From the NCBI RefSeq assembly GCF_010093535.1, contig NW_022985187.1, forward strand, positions 788,051-852,050: a stretch of 64,000 bases of DNA. Direction: 5' to 3'. Positions 10,302-20,494 of the stretch are shown in pieces. This DNA is from Lindgomyces ingoldianus (lineage: Eukaryota > Ascomycota > Dothideomycetes > Pleosporales > Lindgomycetaceae). Each line of letters begins with the position of its first letter. Position 1 is the first letter of the stretch. Position numbers and translations under genes: made by a program. The notes under the pieces were generated by a model. That model worked only from the letters and a program-made list of their open reading frames with translations, had not been told where the DNA came from and ran no database searches.

Positions 10302-10989
10302 ATGGCTTCGCAGGCTTCATTGAAGAAACAGCAAGGTAGGAAATACAGAATGGGCAGACATCAAGTTCAGACAACTATCTAATCCTAAACAGAGCTCCAG
10401 AACACTTACCAGAATTACAAGAGCACTCTGCAGACAATCGCCCAGAAGATCGGCGACATCGAACAGGAAACCGAAGAGCACAAGTGAGTCTCGAAGTCTT
10501 CCTTTCTTTCAAGAAATTATGCAACTTATCTGCACCATACACCGCTCTTTCATCGACAGTCATCTTTGCCTGCGTTTCTATTCCCTTCAGTCATCTCACC
10601 GCTTCGTAATTACCATAGAGACTATCTAGGATTATTCTTTAACTGCATTACAGGCTCGTATTAGAAACTTTAGAGCCGCTCTCCGGGGATCGGAAATGCT
10701 TTCGCATGGTAAATGGCGTTTTGGTTGAAAGGACGGTGAAGGATGTGGTGCCGGTGCTGAAAATCCACTCTGAGGGCCTGAAGAAGGCTTTGGAAGAGTT
10801 AGTCAAGCAGTACAAAGTCAAGCAGGACGAGATGGAGAAGTGGAAGGTATGTTCATCCTTTCTTGTGGTGGCCAGATTTACTCTACCTGTTTCACGAACT
10901 GCAAAACGCCCACGTCCGTCTCCCTCGATGCTGACTGCGTCACTTTACAGAAGAAGAACAATGTGCAGGTCGTTCAGCAGCCTCAATAG
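10302..10989 (+). CDS. PFD2: Prefoldin subunit 2 (beta-type)
   Basis: Four exons are predicted: 10302-10335, 10393-10483, 10654-10846 and 10951-10989, with introns of 57, 170 and 104 nt. The product is 118 aa, normal for the family. The N-terminal helix (KKQQELQNTYQNYKSTLQTIAQKIGDIEQETEEHKLVLETLEP is split across exons) leads to the beta-hairpin region with CFRMVNGVLVERTVKDV. A second helix with KKALEELVKQYKVKQDEMEKW follows. Prefoldin is a hexameric jellyfish-shaped co-chaperone that hands nascent actin and tubulin to CCT, and this is one of its four beta-type subunits (yeast Gim4/Pfd2). The last exon is only 39 nt and adds KKNNVQVVQQPQ. Confidence 0.92.
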
Positions 10990-13413
10990 CAGTGAACATG
11001 TTCACGAAGCGTTACCCATGCACCTCGCCTTCGATTGTCACGCCAAGTATGCCCAAAGCCACATGGCATCCGCCCGGGTCACTGCACCGGGCTCATGAAC
11101 GATTGCAAAAGCGAATCTGCAGCTCGAAGCTGATTCCTTGGTATGACATCGGGTCTCCCGAAGAGTGGGCAGCGATCATCCCGCGCCAAAAGCATTAGTG
11201 CATAGAAACCACGACAAACGAGGCATATTTTCATTGTCTAAGCTTCTGATCGTCGTCATGCTGCTTCGAGGCCGAAGCTGGTGTCCTCATTCTCTTGCAC
11301 TAGCTAAGCATGCAGAGACGATGCGCTGTACTTAGCACCTGATGTGGCAGATCCAGCACTGTGGGAGAATGCCCCAATTGTCAAATTTTGGGCAGGAGTA
11401 CAGCAGAATTCACGCATGAGGGCAACATTTCAACCCGATCTACTTGACCACGAACACACCATGGCGTGGATTCATGCATCGTCATGTCCACGCTTACGAA
11501 AGCCGAACGATTCTACAGTTGAGGCCGGTGCCGTGCGGCCGGGATCTGGCAAGGCTGAAGATGGCGTGGCTCAGTGGCTTCTGCAGCGATGTGTTGGCGT
11601 TCAAGCTAACTCTGATCGCCGCCCTCCTTTGCATTGACTCCCATCAACATGGGCACGTAGCTTATAGGGTACCGTGGAGGACGGACCGTACAGTTGTGGA
11701 CGACGAATGAAGTGATGGTGAGTGGTCGAGGCCAATGTCATTTGAAATGGTGAATGAAGCTGAAACGAGGCCGCAATGTAATCAATCAACACCTCAACGC
11801 CATACGAACCTATTCCGCTCTCTCCACGTCGGCAGTTGTCCGGGGTGGTGTCAGTAGTATGCACACATTGTCCGGGACAACGCACACAACCTTGGAGGTC
11901 GAAGGGGACCCGAAACATGCACTGACAACTAATCCCTCCGATCTCTTCTGCGGGCCAGCTCGCGAGCTAAAGATCCTGGGTCAAAGTGCAGGGCACCGGT
12001 CTCACCGTGAGGAGAAGGTGGATGCGGGCGGAGGGCCGAAGGCAAATGTGCTTTTGAGAGTCGAGGTCGCAACAGCAGACGAAGATACAAGTTGGCCAGG
12101 TAACTTAATATTTAAGAAATAGCGAATATGTGCCACGCTCCAAACATCAACAGCAGTGGGAGTGATCCAATAGGAGAAAAAAGAAATGAAGATGTTCTCA
12201 AATCTCGTAGGGCAGTCGAATGAGAGCCGGGCGACTACCATCACGCGCATAAGCATAATCACCCGCAAGACAGGGCATGTTCCGACGTGCGACCAGTGCT
12301 TCTCTCAAAGCAACCTCGGAGCTGAAACACACTCCACTGCGAGTGCAGTGCGATGGAGACGAGGCAACATGAGTGGACGGAGTGTGTGCAGGTGGGAGGT
12401 GAGGCGAGAGGAGTGGAGTAGGTGAATGCTAAATTAGCAGGTCTCAACGGGCCGCAGCCATGGACAAAGAGCGGAAGCTGCCCTCGCGGGCCTTCCGCTG
12501 GCGCCTGGCAAAAATGCCTCGATATTACTGGGCGTCCGCCAGCAAATTTGGCCCTTCCCACGATCATTCGTTCGTCGCGCTGTATTTCCTCCCTTCACCG
12601 CCGCTCTTCTGACTGGCTGCCACACTCAAGCTCGTCTTTCTGCGCCCAAGCTCCCAAAAGAGGGCTGAAGCTCATCAAGCTCGTCCCCACGCTTTCTCTC
12701 GAGCCTCCCGCGTCGGCCGCCCAGCTGATCTCCCATTGGCCCCGGCGTGCAGCGCGCTGTTGTGGTCTCTCGCCGACATCATCTGCGAAAGCAAAGCAGT
12801 AGCTCATCAGTTTAGATTGCCAACACCCACCTCCCACACGTTGCCGTCCGCCTCAATTCACCCATCGCCGACCGCCCGCTAGCATCTTGCGCCTGCATGA
12901 GCCCGGTGCAAAGGATCGTTGTAGCTCTCGTCGCGTTGCACATGGTGTCAAGCTGCAGTGACAACGACATCCGCTGTGCGCCTTCGCTGCCTCGCTCCAT
13001 CGCGCAGCAGTCGACGGCTCTGTGGCCAGGTAAACCGCCCTCGGCCCACTCAGGGCTCCCCAAGTGCGCGTGTCGGGTCCCAATTGCTAACCTCGGAGCC
13101 CGCAGTCCAGCTTCGCGCCTGCTGCATCTGAGTGCTCCGTGTGCTCCTGCCTCCCTTGCGCCCGTCGCGCTTTCCTCGCCCTGGGCAGCGCTTTCCCAAG
13201 CACCGTACGTTAGCTTGCATTCACCCCGCTGCATATGCCGCTAACCGCATCCTCTGGTCAGACGCTGCAGTTACACAGTGGGTTGCATACTCGGTCGCCA
13301 AGCCATCGTAGCATCCCCCCAGTGACGTGGACGGCCAGCGAATAATTGAGCAAAGCGCCAGCGCACACAGCTTCTCGAAGCAGGTCTCCGGGCCTGCAGG
13401 CGACCGAATAAAC
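10990..13413. other. Long gene-poor region upstream of HAP3, partly GC-rich
   Basis: This 2.4-kb stretch has several overlapping ORFs of 60-140 codons on both strands, none with a recognisable domain. From about 12430 to 13250 it is GC-rich and resembles a long 5' leader or regulatory region for HAP3. CCAAT pentamers occur at 12167-12171 and 13080-13084, with an inverted copy at 12735-12739. They could be sites for the complex that HAP3 belongs to, but such short motifs occur by chance. No tRNA was seen. Confidence 0.4.
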
Positions 13414-14545
13414 ATGTCTTCCACCCCCCCAAAGAAGGAGGGCGTGGAACCAGGACCACAGTCGCCTGACGATTCTGAGCCGCATATGGACCGCGAAGCT
13501 CACGAAACACAAGCGCAAGGACTCGGGTACGAATTCGAAGTCAAGGAGCAGGACCGATGGCTTCCAATCGCCAATGGTGGGTCGTTTTCTATTCGTCTTC
13601 TCCTTCATTCTGATTTGCGCGCTGTTCTGCTTCCATCTGCACGTCGACGGATTGCTACCATTTGGCGTCGCTAGAAGCCCGCAATCCCCATAATCGCGCG
13701 CTTCACTCGTTTCTGCGTCGAATCACACGTCTTTGTTTCTTCCCCCCCCCCCCCCCCCTCCCCCGCGAACCTGTCAGGTCTCTGTGTGCCTGGAAAACGG
13801 TCGCCCTGCAGCCAGCGTCATGTCATCCCCTTCCCCACAGTCCTCCACTTCGCCACCACCTCGCGGCTCCAAAAACGTAAACGCCAATCTCGCATCAGAC
13901 GCTAACATTCGCAACTTTGCTCCAGTCGCGCGAATTATGAAAATGGCTCTTCCAGAAAACGCCAAAATAGCGAAAGAAGCAAAAGAATGCATGCAGGAAT
14001 GCGTGAGCGAGTTCATCTCGTTCATTACCAGCGAAGGTCAGTTTCAGATTGATAGATGACCAGCTTCAGCAACTGACGTCTCGTATCTAGCTTCCGAAAA
14101 GTGCCAACAGGAGAAGCGCAAGACCGTCAATGGCGAGGATATCCTTTTTGCTATGACTTCTCTTGGCTTCGAGAACTATGCCGAAGCATTGAAGATCTAT
14201 CTGTCACGGTATCGCGAGGTAAGCTGCCAGGCTCTCCTTCTCCCGCCTCCTCCCCTTCTCTTTTGTTGCCTCAAATAGGCGAAGACATATATCTGAACTA
14301 TTGGTATTGATGGGTGGCACGAGACCCTCCTCGCAAATCAGAACAAACCACCTTCCAGCGGGTTCAATGCAAGCGGGGCCAGCGGGGCCAACTCAAGTGT
14401 CAATGCCGCCGCCGGGGGTTCCTTCAGCCAGACCGAGAATGCCCAACACAACAACGTTCTGAGCGGCGATACGGAGATGACGGAGCAAGACAATACGGCC
14501 TTCGGCTACACTGTCCACAACGGAAACGGCGCCGCCGAGTTCTAA
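13414..14545 (+). CDS. HAP3: CCAAT-binding factor subunit HAP3 / NF-YB
   Basis: Predicted exons are 13414-13576, 13926-14036, 14091-14218 and 14324-14545, giving 207 aa. The histone-fold core is complete and spread over three exons: [20 protein letters not shown], then [20 protein letters not shown], then [21 protein letters not shown] and [17 protein letters not shown]. This is the H2B-like partner in the HAP2/3/5 heterotrimer that binds CCAAT boxes and controls respiratory, nitrogen and iron genes in fungi. Intron 1 is 349 nt, long for this window, and includes a run of 17 C. The last acceptor is a weak GAG at 14321-14323. It was chosen because upstream acceptors meet a stop at once, while this one opens a Gly/Asn/Ser-rich tail ending NGNGAAEF. 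Confidence 0.9.
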
Positions 14546-15362
14546 AAGCCGCGTCGAGAATAGGAGGCAAATTTTTAAGTCACAAATCGAGTCGAAATCT
14601 CGTGTTAGCCTTCTTGCGGCATCTCGGCCACCGGAAAAGAAGAAGATTGCGTGAGTGAGTTGACGGAGAATATTCGGATCAGACTGTCAGGGTAGTGATG
14701 GAGTGTTTATGGTGTTGGGAGAGGGAGGAACGTTTCTCATTTTGGTTGTAAAGGGGTAAAGGGGCGAGTATGAACAACTTCCGTGGGCATTGTCACCGTA
14801 ACAAATACCAAACCTATACAGAAGTACGAGTCGATGCAGGGACATGGATGGATGGTCATGGAAGGGACGGGTAAATGGTGGTATTGGAGTAATTATCTTC
14901 GACTATTAGGACTAGATTTCTTCTTTGCTCACGCAAGCCGTACAACACTAATCGTGCTTTCTTTTTTTGGACACATGTATTTGATCCCACACACAAACAC
15001 ACACACAATCTTAGCCAGTGTGTGTTTTGTGTTGCCTTCCCAGGCTTTACGAACAAACACAGACTCCATGATGCTGCATGATCTCCACGTGCGCGGTCCC
15101 TCCAACTTGCCGTTCAGGGATCATCAGGGACGGAGACACAAGGTCTTGAGCAGACGACCTCGTGCTTCATGCGGGTTTCCGTTGCATGAAGCTTGACGAC
15201 AATTTGACCGCGGGGTACGACAATGTTGATTGGTCAAAATGGAATGGAACGGTGGCTTTGGAATAGAAGTGTTCATGTGATGGTGTATATTCCAAGAATT
15301 TATTTGCTTTGTAGTTTCAGGCTAGAGGAACGAGGGCCTTGAGTAAGGTGTATCAGATTCTA
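14546..15362. other. Convergent intergenic region HAP3/PFA4
   Basis: 817 nt of presumed 3' UTRs. A short CA-rich patch lies near 14990-15060. Overlapping ORFs have no support. Confidence 0.45.
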
Positions 15363-16837
15363 TCATTGCGCTCTTACCTCTGCTTGCATCCTCTTCCTAG
15401 CTAGGAGCTCACCCAAGGGCAGGTCATCCTCGTCATAGAATTCAACATCTTCGTCCACCCCAAAATCTCGTAATCTTTCTCCTTCTGAGTTCTTCCAGCT
15501 TTCCTCTCCGCTCGCGCTCCCTGCCCCGCTTCCTTGCAAATCTTCACACTCATCGAATGCACCCTCGACCCCGGTACTCTCTCCCCGAGCCACTTGAGAC
15601 TCGACACGCTGTACAAAGGGTTTCCTCCGTCGGACAATATCGGCTTCCTGTCGTCGTCGGAACGCAGCTATTGTCTCTCTTGGAGTCAACTCCGCGTTTC
15701 GGTAGGTGAACGCTTCTTCACCTCTGTCGAAGCCGTGAGGAACCCTGCGATTTATACGGTCTGGATCTGGGGGCGGCCATTGAAGGCCTGGTTCTTCGAG
15801 GTCGTTGGTTTCGAATTCCAGGCCGGACTCAATAGATGGAGTGGTAGCAAGAGGCCAAAACCAGGCGAGCGTCTACCTAAGAATAAGTTTACATCCCTAT
15901 AATAATGACAGCGGTCGGTGAAGTGTTCCTTACGTTTCCGGTTCCCATCCCTTGCTTGAAGTTCTTCCAGATCCCTATATCGTAGGGAAATTCTTGTCTT
16001 TGGATCCTCACCTTGACGCCATCAGGTCCGTCGAGGTAGCCTCCGAAGTACCTGGCACGGCGGACGAGCGTTTTATGTCGCTCGATTTCCCACCCTTCGA
16101 TGGTGGTGGTATTGGCGGCTAGACACCATATGTTTCGAATGAAGAGAATACCAACCGCGAAGAGAGTAACAAAGTTGGTAACAGATAGCAGGAATAAATG
16201 CGCGAGCTGAAATATATTCGGTCCCAGATACTATCCGCTATACGTGAGTCGGCATTTCGGGGTTAAGCTATAGGAAAGTGATGGTTTTGCTTACACTCGG
16301 AAGATCGCGGTCATCCCATACAACTTTACAGCGGGCCCATAGGAAAGAAGCGAGATAGATCATAGATGTTGTAGCATAGAAAAGAAACCGCAGAAAGTGG
16401 GGGAAAGTGGTGTGAGAAACGCAGTTTGAAGTCCATGGGCAATGATGATCCATTTTTGGTATACATCTTATCCATTATTAGCCTCCAAGTGGTCAATAGG
16501 CTTTTGGATTTCCATGCCTTTTGCACTCCTTGCAATGATGAGATCGTGGAGGCTTCGTCGCCTTGCATTTTCGACACCAGCGCTGTCGAAATTTTCCAGA
16601 AAACTTCCCATCAGATTCTTCAGTCTCTTGACCAGCTACTTTTGGAACATGACCTGGATCAACGACGACTGATTGAGTGTAGCTGATCAGGAGGCAGATT
16701 AGGAGAACGTTGAACCGGATGAGTTGCTTCTTTGAGAGCGGATGGGGTTCAAGGTATAGGAACAACCATTGTGAAGAATAGGCAAGGAAAGTTATGAGGC
16801 CATATACGGCTGGAACTGCGAGAGAAGAAGCCTCCAT
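15363..16837 (-). CDS. PFA4: Palmitoyltransferase PFA4 (DHHC family)
   Basis: Exons 16837-16518, 16466-16295, 16230-15934 and 15872-15363 encode 432 aa. Hydrophobic segments lie near residues 5-25 and 45-60 in the N-terminal part. The DHHC cysteine-rich domain has [21 protein letters not shown] joined to [16 protein letters not shown]. Two further membrane segments follow, then the PFA4-type tail with [23 protein letters not shown] and a TTTIEGWE (TTxE-like) motif, and the LAWFWPLA block. PFA4 works in the ER and palmitoylates chitin synthase Chs3 in yeast. The first intron (16517-16467, 51 nt) starts with GC (AAAAG then GCATGG). No GT donor there restores the conserved cysteines. MEASSLAVP is taken as the start because it matches the family and leaves 184 nt to ALG12. 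Confidence 0.88.
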
Positions 16838-17021
16838 ATCGGGAAGCATGAGAAGGAGTCCTAAAAGCGGGTGGTCGGAATGGAATGCCATGGCACGTGC
16901 TGCGCTAAACTTAGAATGGAGACCTCCAAACCCTAACCTGTCATCTCCACCCTTCATTCCCTCGTCAATCCTTCTGTCATCACGAATTAAAGAGAATATT
17001 AACCCAAGGAAGGTTGATGCC
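16838..17021. promoter_or_regulatory. Divergent promoter of PFA4 and ALG12
   Basis: 184 nt between the start codons of two ER membrane enzymes facing away from each other. No specific element was identified. Confidence 0.45.
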
Positions 17022-18863
17022 ATGGCTAAGACTGAGTTTTTATTCTCTCTCCTCATTCCGATTGTCATTTTAATCCATCTTTTCGTGTCTCCATATACCA
17101 AAGTTGAGGAATCTTTCAACATCCAGGCCATCCACGATATTTTGATTCATGGTATACCGGATGAGAATGCAGGGCAGTTCTTCATGGCGAATTATGACCA
17201 TACTTCCTTTCCAGGATCAGTGCCAAGGACATTTGCGGGTGCTTTGATTCTTTCGGGAATTTCGAGACCTTGGGTGGGCTTGTTTACGTCGACTGCTCAA
17301 CTCCAGACATTCGGTGCGTGCTCTATAATATCATTTTATTTCTTCTGAACATCCCAAGTTAATTCTAAAGTCTAGTTCGAGCTGTACTTGGATTGGCGAA
17401 CGCAGCTGCACTCGTCTGGTTTAGCACAAGTGTGAAGAAGGCTTTTGGTTCAAATGCTTCGACATGGTATGCGTTGCTGCAAGCCAGCCAGTTCCATGTC
17501 ATATACTACGCATCGCGAACCTTGCCGAACATGTTCGCATTCGTATTCAGTAAGTCTAAGCCCTGCATTTAGATTTACGGCGCCCTAATTGAAGATTATA
17601 GGCACCATAGCATTAAAGAGCCTCCTAGATGCATATGTAACTCCGCGGAGTAGTGCTACAGCCTCAAGGAACTACCGTTTATGCCTGTATCTTCTAACAT
17701 ACTCCGGTGTAGTGTTCCGGTCGGAACTGGCAATCCTCGTAGGCACGATAACATTATATCTGTTCGCAGCCCATAGAATCTCCATTGCCAAAGTCATCAT
17801 TCCAGCCGGACTCGGCGGACTCTGCATCGGCCTTCTATGCACTATCCCTACTGACTCGTTCTTCTGGCAATCCTTCCCCTTATGGCCTGAATGGACCGCA
17901 TTCTACTACAACACGATCCAAGGGCATTCTGCCGATTGGGGCGTCTCGCCTTGGCACTTTTATTTTGTGAACGCACTCCCCCGGCTTCTCATGAACCCCA
18001 TGATCTACATGGTTTGCATTCCGGTTGCGATAGTTAACCTTGCAACTCGAGAAAGCACCGTGCAACTTCTCATACCTCTATTAGGTTTTGTTGGGCTCTA
18101 TAGCATTCTTCCGCATAAAGAGTGGCGTTTCATCATCTATGTTGTTCCAGGAATAACGGCGACTGCTGCCGCCGGTGCTTCCTGGATCTGGACCCGAAGA
18201 TCAAAGTCTGCCATCTATACCACGTTGAGCCTGGCTCTAGTGGGATCTGTTCTGTTCTCCTTCGCCGCATCCGCCTCCTTGCTGGCCATATCAAGCCTGA
18301 ACTATCCCGGTGGTGCAGCTCTAGACTTCCTACACCACAGAATAGAGCATCCGATAGGGCGGCATTTTCAAGTGTACTTCGACAATCTGGCATGCCAAAC
18401 AGGCGTCACAAGATTCCTGGAAAACCACGATAGCCCTCAGACCATTTTAGACGTTCTGGAAACTCAAAATCTAACTGGCCAGAGAACATGGAGCTATTTG
18501 AAGACTGAAGATCCTGATGCGCTCCTTGATCCGGGGTTCTGGTCGAGTTTCGATTATGTGCTTGCAGAGAGACCGGAAAAGGTGATTGGAAAGTGGAACG
18601 TTATCCACACCGTTTATGGGTTCGGCGGTGTTAGAATTCTCAAACCAGGGGAGAAGAGCAGCGGTCAAGCAATTGGACATCTCAAACATGCCGGGGTGGT
18701 TGAAATTTCGACAGACGTGGTTGCGAAGATTGCAACATCATGGAAGAACTTAGAAGGAATGCTGAGAGAGACGCTACTGAGGGGATGGTGGGTTGAGGTC
18801 AAGATGGAGCCAAAGGTCAACATTCTCGCGAATCTAGGTTCTCAAAAGAGCTATAAGGGTTAA
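17022..18863 (+). CDS. ALG12: Alpha-1,6-mannosyltransferase ALG12 (GT22)
   Basis: Exons 17022-17313, 17376-17549 and 17602-18863 (introns of 62 and 52 nt) encode 575 aa. ALG12 adds the eighth mannose in alpha-1,6 linkage to the lipid-linked oligosaccharide in the ER lumen, using dolichol-phosphate mannose. The N-terminal helix is followed by the GT22 luminal loop motif [18 protein letters not shown] (acidic pair after KV). Other marks are the [13 protein letters not shown] segment, the [17 protein letters not shown] stretch and the [12 protein letters not shown] motif seen across ALG9/ALG12/PIG-B proteins. Many hydrophobic helices fill the middle. The soluble C-terminal part includes [16 protein letters not shown]9 and SMP3 are relatives, but the NMFAF and PGGAAL context favours ALG12. 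Confidence 0.88.
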
Positions 18864-19059
18864 GGCTGTTGCAAAACTCGAAGCATACTTTGTATCAGGG
18901 AGTTTTTTTCTTGCACGTGAGTGAATCAACATGCCCCTACCACTACCCCGCCATTGCCCCACTATGAACCTCGTTCTTGGCAAAGACAGACTCGAACTCC
19001 ATGTCGGGTAGAACCTCGTCACAACGGTCCCACCACTCGCTTCCAATTTAAACCGCACG

Positions 19060-19847
19060 ATGGCGGAAGCTTCAACATCTTCAGGACCTTATCCAAAGAA
19101 AGTCACGTACTGCGGGGGTATGTAGATATCATTCCAGCTTATCCCGAACACGCACATACTGAAGCATTATAGTCTGCAGCCTTCCGCCTGAAGTAGGTAG
19201 GACACCGAGAAGCATCATGGTGTTCCTCATATCCGCTGACCGTGAATGGGATATAGTACTGTGAATTTGGAGGCACAGTCAGGAAGTGCGAAGAATGGCT
19301 CAAACAGCATCATCCAGATATGCATGAGAAGCTGTATTCACAAGGTAAAAATCGCCTCAGGGGGATCGCCTCAGCAAGCTTCCCCCAACCACTCCGAGCA
19401 TAATTGTTGGAATTCGGCTAACATTGCGGGCGCACAGAGGCAATCGAACAAAATTTATCAACACTCTCGCTCGAAGCCCAAAAACGCGCGGAGAAAGACT
19501 CGCAAAAGAAAGCGGCCAAAGCAGCGTCCGCCGAAGCCAAGGCGGAGGAGCTGCGTGCCACTTCGAAAGTTCTGATTAAGCGGATCGAGCGGAATAAACG
19601 CAAATATGTCACGGCTGTGCAAGGTTTGGAAGCCTTCGGATTGGACATTAAGAAGGTAGCAAAGGACTTTGGAAAGAAATTTGCCACGGGAAGCAGTGTG
19701 ACTAAGGTTCCTGGAGGCGGGGAAGAGATCACGGTGCAAGGTGATCTGAGCGATGACATCTACGATTATGTGGTTGAGACGTATCCCAACATTCCAGAGG
19801 ACAATGTGGATTGCATTGAGGACAAGAAGAAGAAGACGGCAGTTTGA
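19060..19847 (+). CDS. TMA22: Translation machinery-associated protein TMA22 (DENR homologue)
   Basis: Four exons are predicted: 19060-19117, 19173-19192, 19257-19344 and 19438-19847. Exon 2 is only 20 nt. They give 191 aa. The N-terminal zinc-binding part reads YCGVCSLPPE then YCEFGG and RKCEEWL. The C-terminal SUI1/eIF1-like domain has KRIERNKRKYVTAVQGLEAFG, then KKVAKDFGKKFATGSSVTKV, and ends in a basic KKKK tail. TMA22/DENR pairs with TMA20/MCT-1 to recycle 40S subunits and promote reinitiation after short ORFs. Each junction restores the conserved cysteines (CG joined to VCSLPPE, then to YCEF). The third intron has a GGCTAAC branch. It lies 196 nt downstream of ALG12 on the same strand. 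Confidence 0.92.
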
Positions 19848-20494
19848 AGCCAAGGGTAGCAACCCGCTGATCCGGGGAAGAAGCGGGACTTTAGGCAGGC
19901 AGTGACCGCTGATTCTGGTAGCGAGTCCGGTCTGAGTGACAAGCAGCGATCTAAGGCAACGGCAACTGTGTCAGTCTGAAAGAATTGCAGCCTGGGAGGG
20001 CAGATAGCAACCCAGGGGGCAATGTGGTAGAGCATTGCGCCGTGGGACTAAAATGATAGATGAGATTGCTCGCTCTGACAGGTGAACACCAGGTTGCCCC
20101 CTCCCATGAGCCAGCACGGTTCAATCGATGTATAAATAGTGAATGAAACCTTTCCGCCATGCCTACGGACACCTCAATCACAAGTCACTGGATCTTTCGC
20201 ATTGTGAGGCTCAGCCAACATGGTCTGTGCGCCAGGCACTCTCTCCAAAACCATGCTGCCGCCTACTTCGGGTTTCCCTCTTCAACTTTCGCCCACACAC
20301 ACAACGCTGACGTGCGACACAATCACACAACCGCCTAAGCCTGCAGCGTCTTCACCACTTTGAGGCAGTCTGCACGGCTTTTCGCAGTTCCACACTCATT
20401 CCACCACCGTCCTGGACCCGCCGTTCTGTCGTTCCGCACCCCCGTTCTGCACCATTTTCCACCGCTCCCTTTCACGCCAACCACCGTTTCCAGT
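19848..20494. other. Intergenic region TMA22 to MEX67
   Basis: 647 nt holding the TMA22 3' end and the MEX67 promoter and leader. The MEX67 frame stays open upstream to an ATG at 20360, but the 45 extra residues are basic and Pro-rich and look like translated leader. Confidence 0.45.

Noticed and set aside
12812..13234. 140-codon minus-strand ORF and several overlapping ORFs upstream of HAP3
   Set aside because: GC-rich DNA opens all frames by chance. No motif, no splice pattern and no recognisable start context.
20360..20494. N-terminal extension of MEX67 from the upstream ATG
   Set aside because: The extra residues look like translated CT-rich leader, and the start at 20495 gives the usual MEX67 N-terminus.
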